In this document: positions 38,707-48,700 of the stretch, one piece after another
Layout of the letters: each line of letters starts with the position of its first letter
Numbering within the stretch: the stretch's first letter is position 1
Assembly (NCBI GenBank): GCA_963281155.1
Contig: CAUJLY010000004.1
Coordinates: forward strand, 3,534,001 to 3,598,000
Direction: 5' to 3'
From: Rhabditophanes sp. KR3021
Lineage: Eukaryota; Nematoda; Chromadorea; Rhabditida; Alloionematidae
DNA length: 64,000 nt
Program-made: the position numbers and the translations under genes
The notes under the pieces: model-generated
Databases searched by the model: none
What the model was told of the DNA's origin: nothing
The model's input: the letters and a program-made list of their open reading frames with translations, nothing else

Positions 38707-39835
38707 TTAATTTTGGAATAATAAATAAAAAGAGACAAATAAATATAGAAAAATATTCTTTGTCGCAACATTATTTTCACCGAGATTCTGGAAAGTATCA
38801 CAAATATAAAATATGAGTAGTTCAAGAATAAAAATATTCCTAATAATAACTTACATTTTTATGATAGGCACTCATTCTTTTCGAATAAGCTGGCTTGTCA
38901 TCTATTATTTCATTTGGGATTTTACCGTTTCCAAGATAGCTTTTAAAAAAGCAATATTCAACTTTTACATCTTTTCTAAAGACTCTTCTATGTGAGATTC
39001 GACAAATCTTATCTTGATCTTCTGGAATTACCACTGATTTAGACCAATGTGAGGTCTGACAATCTCTTAAAATTCCTAAAAACAATATTTATTGTAAAGC
39101 CAAGACAGGATATTATTTTCCAGAAAAATAATTAAATTATTAACCAATATTAATGTAGTCAATTTTTATATTGTCCGACAAAGTGGTACCAGTGAAGGTA
39201 TGTTAGAAACATTGATTATCTTTACTATTTTCTTTTAGAACAAGATTAAAGATGACGTGTGTCTCAAAGAAACATGCTGAGAATGTCGAGGCAATTCCAA
39301 TAGATTACTTCAGAGACGAGGTAGCAAATAGTGACTCAGGAAAGCCATCTTATGAAATAGTCTTTTTGATGTTCCCAGAGAAGAACGATGAAGTTGCTCT
39401 TTCGAGACATTTTAGATGCTGGTGAACGTTTCCTTCTAAGCCCAAAAATTGAAATGGACGAGTAAACTATTTAATTTTTTAAAATAAATTCATTGATCAT
39501 TTTAAGTTTTCAACCTACCATATGTTTTCATGGTACCGTTTTCATGTAACCCTGTAACATTCATAACAAAGCAGGGACCCGCACACAAAACTATTTGACT
39601 GATTTTCGTTTGTTCAATGCAATGTTTATCTGCATCTCCAGACATTTCATTGTAAATAGGCATATACTTGGGCCAATACTAAAATTACAAATAATATTTA
39701 GTTATAATCCTTAAGAACACTAAATACCTCTACGATATGAGCTGAAGCACATTTGTAGCATTTATTATTCGCTGCATAGATTAATGAAACTAATAAACAA
39801 AAAATTATACTCCTTAAGTAGTAAGTTAGTGCCAT
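38707..39835 (-). CDS. Ly6/uPAR-type GPI-anchored protein
   Basis: Four exons (39835-39728, 39678-39519, 39075-38855, 38787-38707) encode 189 residues. A signal peptide (LRSIIFCLLVSLIYA) precedes CYKCASAH, the opening Cys pattern of a three-finger Ly6 domain. Spaced cysteines follow (HCIEQ, CAGPCFV, GILRDCQ, KICRIS, YCFF). The last exon is short and hydrophobic (NIFLYLFVSFYLLFQN at the end), as in a GPI attachment signal. The exon 2 donor is taken as G|GTAGGTTG; an earlier G|GTACC would also keep phase and drop 5 codons. Family members are surface proteins in neurons or epithelia, but the role here is unknown. Intron 2 (39076-39518) holds an antisense GIY-YIG remnant, and the last exon overlaps the ZP gene's polyadenylation signals. 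Confidence 0.75.
39170..39465 (+). pseudogene. GIY-YIG nuclease-like remnant, copy B
   Basis: This lies in intron 2 of the Ly6-type gene, antisense to it. After an intron-like GTATG...TTTTAG stretch (about 39197-39238), one frame reads KHAENVEAIPIDYFRDEVAN, SGKPSYEIVFLMFPEKNDEV, then needs a one-base shift to read LFRDILDAGERFLLSPKIE and a stop. This is the same C-terminal module as copies A, C and D. It also resembles the end of ANKLE1, including the AGER-like motif. No GIY-YIG core remains here, so it is a 3' fragment. Retention of an apparent intron argues against a processed retrocopy. Confidence 0.65.
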
Positions 39836-41163
39836 TCTAATTTTGATTTCATTTATTCTTCCACTAAAAACAAGATAAATATAAGTAAAATAAAAGTACT
39901 ATCAGTAGACCAGCGTACAATGAGTTAAGAGGTTAATAATAGCAACAAGTAAATGATATTGTCAAATTAATGTGCGTAAAGAAGTAGAAAGTATATAAAA
40001 TGCTCTTGAAGGGGATATGACAATAATAAAGACATAGTTTGTTACTTTACAAAGGCGAGATTGATTTGTTGTCAACAGAATAGAAAGGATCAATTCGATG
40101 ACCGAATCAAAGCCTTAGATGCCATATAAATTTAGTAAGGGCTAATCTAATGATGTTTATGGGATATATCGAATGAAAGATCATAAACGAGTTCTATTTA
40201 GAGTTATTAACAATTGATACAAAAAAGTTATGGCTCATGAATAGATGCTATGACTAGATTGCCGCGCGTTTAAACATTAGTTTACAATGTAAGTGTGGCA
40301 ATGTTATAGTAAGTAACAATAAATGAACACTTTAACTAATGAATAACATTTCTCTGCTAAACAAAGAATTGAAACAAAAGAATTCCTTCGACGCTAATTA
40401 CTTCTTTGTGCTGATTTAACTTTATTTGACACCCAGACAAAAGCATTCTTTGGTCTAATTTACAAAATTGATATTTTAAGCCAATTAAATTTAAGAAGAT
40501 TTTCAACTCAAATACAATGTTATAAAAAATGGAAAAGAACTGTTTGGTAGGAATGGATATTGTATATGATATTTATTCTGTGTGCTTTTGTTTCACCTTT
40601 CTCAAGCTTTGCTTCTTCCAATTCCTTTCGAACTTTATTTAAAGTTGTTGTGTAAACAGTGTCTTTATTGGCCTGTTGTAAAATATGCTCATTCAAAATA
40701 TCTTTTGATCACTCTAATAACATAATATGGGAAATGTTTTAAGCAGAAATTAGCAATCGATTCACTAAACAGGTTTCTGATAATATTTCCGACCTGCTCC
40801 TTATTAAATGTTAAAATATTTATGAAACATTATTCGTATCAATAATCATGCAGTAACAATAAATGATTCACAATTTTCAACACTCCACAATTGCTCTTTT
40901 GATTTTATGTTGATTAGTTTTGATATTTTGATTAATTACATTTTATTATTACATCTTATTATTAAATTGTTTATTTATCAGTGCAACTTCAAAAAGTGCT
41001 TTTCTCCAATTCGTGACACGCTGTCTGTAATAGAGTATAAAGTTTCGCGCAAACGAAATGATAAACTTTTATGTTGATATGGTCGGTGTAACGATTTTCG
41101 AACATCATCTTGTAACTATATTATTTTATATTTACCATTTATTTTAGTAACAACAACTACACT
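39836..41163. other. Intergenic with possible exon relics
   Basis: This 1.3 kb divergent gap separates the Ly6-type and clathrin light chain genes. On minus, 40712-40520 is open and coding-like (DILNEHILQQANKDTVYTTT, NKVRKELEEAKLEKGE), ending in a stop, with another open segment just upstream (GNIIRNLFSESIANF). On plus, 40038-40127 reads CQQNRKDQFDDRIKALDAI and a stop. None has a start codon with clear splice partners. They may be decayed exons or an unrecognised small gene; I cannot join them convincingly. Confidence 0.3.
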
Positions 41164-42190
41164 ATGGACCCAGTTGCCGATTTTTTAGCTTCCGAGCAAA
41201 AATATTTAGGTAAGTTTGTTAATTACTAAAAACATTATATCAAATGCAAATTAAGAACATTCACTTAATATGGTTAATGTTGCCACGAAATAGGTTGTCA
41301 TGACATAAATAATGTCGCCTTTACTTTTGAGACAATCAAAACAGTGGGCGATGTGTAGCGTTTGTATGATTTCCAGTTACATTTACTTTTTGAGTGAATC
41401 ATATTATCTATCATACAAATCTATTATATAAATATTGTGAATATAGTCAACTATATTTCAATCAATTCTATATAAGTTGTCAACTATTTAAGGATGTCTG
41501 ACTGTGATACATCAGAAGCTTCATATTGCATTAGTAATTAATTTTAATCATATACTGCCATTTGCTAATCACCATCTTAATTTACAGCTGACATCGGAGA
41601 CTTTGAAGATGCTACTGAACACCAACAACAACCCCATCAAGAGGAGGACTTTAATGAGGTAACAAGCGTTGACAATAGCAACTTTGACTTACAAGGTCTT
41701 GCCGTGGAGACGCCATCATTGCTTTCTCAACATGGGAGTACTGCTTCGTTTGACTCTCTTTCTGCTACCAACTCTAGATATCAGGAAGAACCTGAAACCC
41801 TCAAGAAATGGAAGGAACAAAATGAAAAGTTGATTGCCGAAAAGGATCAAAATGAAAATAAGAAAAAGGATGAATGGAAAGGTAATATTTTAGACCCTAC
41901 TTCTTGTACAAAATTACTTTTTAGTAAATGGGCGGAAAGAGCTTGAACAATGGTACAGTGAACGTGATGCTAAATTGCAGGCTGTCAAAGTTGCTAACAG
42001 GTGTGTCCATGTTTTACTTTAACCGTATTTTATATTTTATAGAAAGGGCGAGCAAGAATTGATTTCTGGGCAAGATGAGCCTTGCAACAAGGACCATCCA
42101 AACTGGAAGAGAATCGCTTCTCTTTGTGATTTAACAGCAAAGTCTACTCGTGATGTTTCCAGAATGAGATCCCTTCTTGCATCCATGTAA
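41164..42190 (+). CDS. clic-1: Clathrin light chain
   Basis: Four exons (41164-41209, 41588-41881, 41925-42000, 42043-42190) give 187 residues. The protein starts MDPVADFLASEQKYLADIGD, the conserved N-terminal EQ-patch region, although the usual EED acidic run is partly replaced. The central heptad helix that binds the heavy chain runs through KWKEQNEKLIAEKDQNENKK and KELEQWYSERDAKL. The C-terminal block (HPNWKRIASLCDL ... SRDVSRMRSLLASM) is the light-chain signature. It coats clathrin triskelia and modulates their assembly and actin links. The third acceptor is TTTTTAG, giving EWKVNGRKELEQW, equal in length to other light chains. Size matches the family. Confidence 0.94.
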
Positions 42191-42577
42191 TAGCTCGCCT
42201 ATCAAACTAACTTATAACACCACGACAAATACATATTCTATCTTCATTATACTATAATTATATCATTTGTAAATTTCAATATTGTCATTAAAAATGTTTT
42301 GTGAATGTGCCGTTATATTTTTATTTATATAAATTACTATAAATGATTCTCTTCCATAACTATTCTTTTCAATTTGTTGATGATGCATTCTGTAATATAA
42401 TATCCTTTACCACAATCTAAATATTTACGATTTCAAGATAAATGTTATTTATAATAGTTAATGATGAACAATTTGAATGGTATTAACCATTGTTATTTTA
42501 CGACAAACAAACGCATAATACATGACAATCGTTTTTAGAGAAGCTTATCATTTGAAAGTAAACAATAGGTTTTCCTA
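42191..42577. other. Intergenic, no gene seen
   Basis: This 387-bp AT-rich gap lies between clathrin light chain and the coiled-coil gene on the same strand. It holds the former's 3' UTR and the latter's promoter. No specific signal is recognised. Confidence 0.45.
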
Positions 42578-43713
42578 ATGATGAACAATGAATCGAATCA
42601 ACAACCGGCGGAATTCAGTCCCCGAGTGTTAGAAATATTGCAGAGTCAAGATGAATTGATTGAAGAATTATCTAATGAACTTAAAATTTGTCAAGACCAA
42701 ATTTTCAAAAAAAGCAGTGGTGTCAAAAGAAAGGGTGAAGATTTGCGAACTTCCATCAAAAGCAATGATGTGATGAGTGGAATTCAAAGAAAGATGGAAT
42801 TTGTGATGGATATGGTTGATGAATTGCAATTAAAAAGCACTGTATTAGAAGGTGATGTCAAAGAATGCTTAGGTATGAAAAATGAAACCGATAAAATCAA
42901 GAAACTAGAAAAAACCTTGTTGGAGATGAATGAAATGAGAAATGAGGTAAAAGAATTGCATCTTCAAATTATCGCCAAAGAGTCACATAATAAGGATGTG
43001 TTGGACAGTCTCAAGAAAATGGAAGATTCAAATAGAGAACAACGGCGATATTTTGAAGATCTCGTTGACGATCAGAAACGTGATTTAAAAAATAAGGAAG
43101 AAAAGATAAACACTCTAGAAAAGGAACTGCAATATCTCAAAGAACAACGTGAAAAGGAATTACTTCAAAGCCATTCTATTGAGAGGTCAGTTCATGAATT
43201 AATTGAAGAACGCGTTAATCTCACAAAAAGACTTGACACAGTTGAGAACGAAAACAAACTTTTAAAACAGTCTCATGCTGTTTTTGAAGGAAAACAAAGC
43301 ATTGATCGCCCAAACGAAACTTCAGATTTGATAAGTAATCTCATGAAGGTCATTGAATCTGTTAAAGTGGAAAACGAAATATTGAACAAGAAGATGGAAA
43401 ATATGAACAATGCTTACCAGTAAGTTTAGAACTCTTTTTAAATTTTATGTTTCAAGCATCTCCCTTACATATCTAGCTTAAATCATTTAACTGACTAGAT
43501 ATATAAATTTTCACTAGATTCAATTTTAATTAAATCCAAAGCTCATTAACTTAGGTTGCTCTATCTTTTTGGTGATTTGTAATTGAAATATACCTATTCA
43601 AATAGTTTAAAGTATAAAATAATTGTGTTTTTAGGTTCAGAGTAACTAAACTAAGAGAAGAAAGAACCAATTTGAAGAACCTTCTCAAAAGGTACTTTGA
43701 CGAAGCCGCCTAG
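42578..43713 (+). CDS. Coiled-coil protein, unknown function
   Basis: Exons 42578-43419 and 43635-43713 encode 306 residues that are almost entirely helical coiled coil (ELIEELSNELKICQDQI, KEEKINTLEKELQYLKEQRE, ENKLLKQSHAVFEG). A short basic patch (GVKRKGEDLR) lies near residue 50. The C-terminus is basic (TKLREERTNLKNLLKRYFDE). No motif identifies the family; centrosome, golgin or tether roles are typical of such proteins but cannot be inferred. Two adjacent ATGs open the frame. It starts 387 bp after clathrin light chain on the same strand. Confidence 0.75.
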
Positions 43714-45216
43714 CTTAACAAACTCATTGACAGGCTATTTAAATTCAGAAGACAACGTCAAAAGATTGGCACCGACCCATTCAAATTGAGCCTTATGTAC
43801 ATTTAGGATAATAAGTTTTGCGTCCAATGCCATTAATATGGGAAATTACAATTCAATGAATATAGGAAATTACCATTAAACTAATATGTGATATTACTAT
43901 TCAATCAACATCAGATCTTCATTGCATTCAAATTGGATGGTATAGAAATAATTATATTACTCAACATTACTATCCAGTCAATTGTTTGTTATCGTGACAA
44001 TTAACTGGTATCTTAAAAATAAAGACAACTTTGATTTTTTGTTTACAAACTAGGTCAGTGAGGTAATTAAGTGGTTGCATGCACTTTTAATTTAATTGTC
44101 ATCGTGGTGACAGATTTGAATTTCATAAAATAGAAAGTTGACATAAATGGAAATTAAATAAATGAATAAATTTTGTTTGTATTGTATAAATCTTATGTGC
44201 CATTTAATTTATGTATTTGTAATAAATTGTTTGCCAAAACACGATTGATATTTTTATAACTACCTTGCCCAATACTCATACGAGTATATATAAAATACTG
44301 ATATAAACATACAAATAAATGTTTTGGTTTGATTTTATGAGCCATTGTGTTTAGCTGGCAATGGTCTACCTATATAATTGTTTTTAAGCATCATATTAAA
44401 TGGGATTTAGACAAAAACCTGTCTTCAAGCCAAAGTGGCAATTATGCATATTTTAATAAGCTTTTTTACATCTGCTTGTATGGAAGGTTAAGCTAAAAAT
44501 TGGAGGATAAAGTAAAAGACACTTTGCTATTACATACCAATTATTCATCTGGACTCTTAATAGAGAACAGTTGCGCAATCTGGAATTAATCATTTATTTA
44601 CAATTTACTATATCTTCATCTTCATATCCCTTTTAACAGAAAATGTCGTTTATAGTCTATCAGACCCTCTGACCATTCATATTTGCTGAACATGAGGTTT
44701 GTGAGCCGTAACTGAACAGTTGGACTGAGGACAGTCAAAGGGAACACATTAGCGGAAATGTAATCTGTATCACGCAAGACTGTCACATCGCAAACATCTG
44801 TCTTGTTTTTTATTTGAATATATCCTTTAATAGGTTTGTGTAAGCTTATGTAATGTATTTTATTTGTAAAGGTTAAACGTATGGTTGTTTGATAGCAATT
44901 TACCAAATATGACGATATAAATGTTCACAATACAATCACATTTATTGTAAATGTCAAATCCGAATTTCTACAAAAATGGTGGCTTAATTAAACAATTCGC
45001 AAATTTGTATATGTGATAAGAAATAAACATATCACAGAGCCTCTATTTAAATAAGCACAAACTGGAATAAATACAAATTGACGAAAGGGATTTTATTAAA
45101 TTATTGGAAATAGACATAAACATGTAATCATATAATAATATGTACAATTCATTTTTTCAATATTTCAAACTAGTAAAAATTAAAATAAATTTGGCAACGG
45201 TATCGGTAACATCATC
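43714..45216. other. Intergenic with one possible terminal exon
   Basis: This 1.5 kb gap lies between the convergent coiled-coil and CKI genes. On minus, 44906-44622 is an open stretch without a usable ATG. Its second half has coding-like base use (KTDVCDVTVLRDTDYISANV, FPLTVLSPTVQLRLTN) and ends in a stop. No upstream exon was found and no family is recognised; it may be a pseudogene or a last exon. Around 44098 there is an imperfect inverted repeat TGTCATCGTGGTGACA. The rest shows nothing. Confidence 0.3.
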
Positions 45217-45738
45217 TTAAACTTTCTTTACCTTCTTGAGACTCTTTTTGATTGGTGAGAAATAATTTAACAAACAGCTTTCTTTAGATTGCTTTGAAGG
45301 TTTACTGATACATTTTTTGTTCTTTGGCGAAGTTTTAGTGTAATTGCTTCTTGGAACTAATCCAAATTCTATAGTGCGACATGGAGAAGTTGGTAAACTC
45401 ATTGATGGAACCACTTGATCATCTTCCTCTGCATGAAAAATAGTTGACCGACTAATTTTTTTAGGTCTCTCACACACTTCATTAAATATACGTGACGGTA
45501 ATTGAGAATCATTTTCCTTATTTGGTGCCTTCATTTCTATCCATTTTAAACCATTTTTATCGTTTGAAGAAGAAGGGGCAGATGTTTCAAAATTGAAATT
45601 CCAGTATTCTGCTTTTTCTAACAAATATTCAGCATGGTGTTCCTTAAAAAAAAGTAATATGTCTTCATTATCACGATAGATATCTGTTCCAAATAAATTT
45701 TTAGAGCTATTTAGTCGCTGTGGATATAACGAAGTCAT
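45217..45738 (-). CDS. cki-1: p27/Kip-type CDK inhibitor
   Basis: A single coding exon of 173 residues starts MTSLYPQRLNSSKNLFG. Residues 10-70 match the CDI domain of Cip/Kip proteins: NLFG near residue 14 corresponds to the cyclin-binding region, and AEYWNFNFE (45-51) to the CDK-binding strand that in p27 reads WNFDF. A Trp-containing strand (GLKWIEM) follows. The C-terminal half is basic with Ser/Thr-Pro sites (SLPTSPC, KTSPKNKK, YFSPIKKS) and ends in a lysine-rich nuclear signal. LLNYFSPIKKS could be a degenerate PCNA-binding box, as in p21, but this is speculative. Such proteins arrest the cell cycle in G1. A TTACAG acceptor 17 bases upstream marks a leader intron or trans-splice site. 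cki-1 versus a cki-2-like paralogue cannot be decided. Confidence 0.82.
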   Translation of the reverse strand: MTSLYPQRLNSSKNLFGTDIYRDNEDILLFFKEHHAEYLLEKAEYWNFNFETSAPSSSNDKNGLKWIEMKAPNKENDSQLPSRIFNEVCERPKKISRSTIFHAEEDDQVVPSMSLPTSPCRTIEFGLVPRSNYTKTSPKNKKCISKPSKQSKESCLLNYFSPIKKSLKKVKKV

Positions 45739-48700
45739 AACAAATTCAAATGATCTGTAAGATGAAATAATTAATAAGATATACAACAAAAAACGTTTTA
45801 TAATTGAACGGTAATTAAAGAATTAAGTATCCTTCCTATTAATGAAGATTTATTTAAAATATTGGAAAGAGTTGACATTTTAAATGATTTGGTCATAAAG
45901 CGTGTGAATTAAACAAACTACTTTGAATTACAAAATAATAAAAGTAATCGGGTTGTAGTAAAGTTTTGGACCTCCTACCTGAGCAAGTCCTTTGCGCACT
46001 CTAATTATTGGGTGTGAAGGGAGGTCAAGTCGAGGTATAATGAGGACCATAACCAAGGTTAATGACGACGGGCAGGTCACAAGTTTGATACGTTTGCGGA
46101 TAGCTTAAAACGCCAACATTTGTTATTTGACTAAAAGATTAGTAGTCATGTAAATATGGAAACAAAAATAACATTTGATCAAAAAGAGCGCTAACATATA
46201 TGGAGAGTGAATTGCGCAACGTTATCATACACGGTACTATAGCAAGTCATTTTCAAAAGGTTTTTTATACACGCTCCACTTTTGCAAAACATATAAAGGC
46301 ATAAAAGCTTTGTGAGTTATTGTTAACACCATCTCTAACAATACAAAATGGCAATGTTTTGTTGTAATGACTGATTTAGAGAGGGAACGGAGTTTTGGGA
46401 AAGGACCTGTCACACACAATAAGATAAATTTGAATTATACATTTATTTTCTTTAACATCACACTGCACCTAACTTTTATATCTGCCTTTAGTATAAACTT
46501 AATCGGCCAATCAGTACTACAATAAAACGGGTCGGTTAATAAGCAATAAACATGACCAGTTTAAAATAAACAGTAGGAACAATATATTCAAACTTTAACT
46601 AAAATATAGCAACGCTACCGATAATTGATAGTCTCTGACAGCTGTCCCCAAATCCCTCTTGCCTAAAACACTAATAATAATGAGTTTTTAATAGTGGACA
46701 GGCTTATTTGAACTCAACAAAAACTTTTAAAAAGTATTGTAACCGGAAGGAACGATAAACAGACCACATTAAATAGCAGCTGAATTTTTGGCCACAGTTG
46801 TGTCAAAGCCATATGGCTGATATTCAAAATTGCTATTGATTCTATCAATATTGTGCGTTAAAAGAGTTACGAGAACGAGGCTAGTCGAGACAGAGAATCA
46901 AATATTTAAGCGCTAACATTTGAATCAGCTTCTTTCATCATGAATAGTCACATCTATTTGTGTATATATTAAACATACGCTAACAACATTTGTACAAAAG
47001 TTTGAATAGTGATTGTTCAGAAGGAGTGTGTATGCAAATAAAATTCCTTATTATTAATAGTCATATTTGTGTGGCCACACGTTGTGAGGTCACAAAAGTT
47101 CAAAAAGTGGAATAAAAGACATATTTTATTATAGTTGAACTCATAAATTAGCCATCATTTTTTGGTTTAACCTTTCTTTACAAAACAGTGTAACCACAAT
47201 AACGGTCTTTTTGACAAAGTGGCCACAGTTTTTTACTAAGATCACATATCTAAAAGCAAAGTGGCTTGATGGATAGTACATTGTAAAATGAACAGAACTG
47301 CGGCATTAAATATGCAAAGTACAAGATGTGACAGTGATACAGGGATAACAGATATTATTATTTGGTTAACAGTGCCTGTCACAAAGGACAATAACTATAT
47401 GAATTGACTGTCTATCGCAACATTCAAATAGGTTTTGCGGTTGGTCACTGGATAAAAATGTTATAATTATGTGTGTTTTGTGAAACATATCATTTCCTTT
47501 AAATACATACAATCTTAATCAATCACTACTTTATTAGTTGTGTAAGAAGATATACTCAAAAATTAAGTGACACAAATTCCTTTTACAGTAGTAAAACAGT
47601 TTATTGAAATACATTCGGGACAAATTGGAAATGGTCTTTCAAAAGAATGGTTAACCATTATAGTGAACAAATTATGAGAGAGCAATATAGCGGCAATTGT
47701 TGGGCAAAGTGTCAAAAAGCTTTCGGTGTTCAAAAATAACAAACCTATTGATATTCAGATAAATGTATTTTAGACTCATTTTGATGGAAATTAACAGTCT
47801 CTGTTAATGTGAATGTATAAAGAAAATACCCCGCTGAAAAATAAATAGTTTGCGGCAAGTTAAAAGTTAGATGAAAGAAACATGTGTAGCTAAGAAATAT
47901 TACTTGACTTTGACGGTATATTTTAATGATGTAAATATTAGACAACTGTTCGTGAATTTGCGAAATGGGTTAAAATTATTTTTCACCATTTTTCCATTCA
48001 TACAATATTTAACGACTGATCAGATAGCTAGGGCTTGATCAGAAGTAAATTTGTTGAAATAGAATAATTTGAGTGATGAACACCGACAGTTTGTGTTCAA
48101 TGCGACAGCCTTCAGACACCGTCATTCATCCCTATCTTACCTATACCATTGTTTTTTATTTACTCACGCCAAATTGGCAAGATATATCAGTAATAAAGGA
48201 ACACGGTACAACACCAAAAAAAGATGCTTATCAGGAAAGTTAATGTAATTTTGATGATTAGTAACACGAATATATTACAAAGATAGAACCACATCTACAA
48301 TCAAAATTGTCGTGTCATGCAAAAATGATCAGAAGGAATTTTATACGACAGCGCAATTCATGGGTTTATATCTTTACACATCAACAATTATATTGATAGT
48401 GTCGTCAAAGTTTCATCTTTAACTACTATTCATCAACAATATAATTTACATCAAAAAAGTAATTCATTCCTGAACCACATAATAAAAAACGTTAACAAAA
48501 TATATGCAAAATCAACATTTTATAAATAAAACGTATAAAATAGGAATTGAATAAAAAGATTGAATAAAAATCAAGGGAACAAATGATTATTTAATGATTT
48601 AGTGGAAATGGGGATAACAATTTATCAAAATGTATTAATTGTACCAATTGTACAAGTTGTACTATATTACAAAAATGTCATTAGACCACATTTTCCTTTC

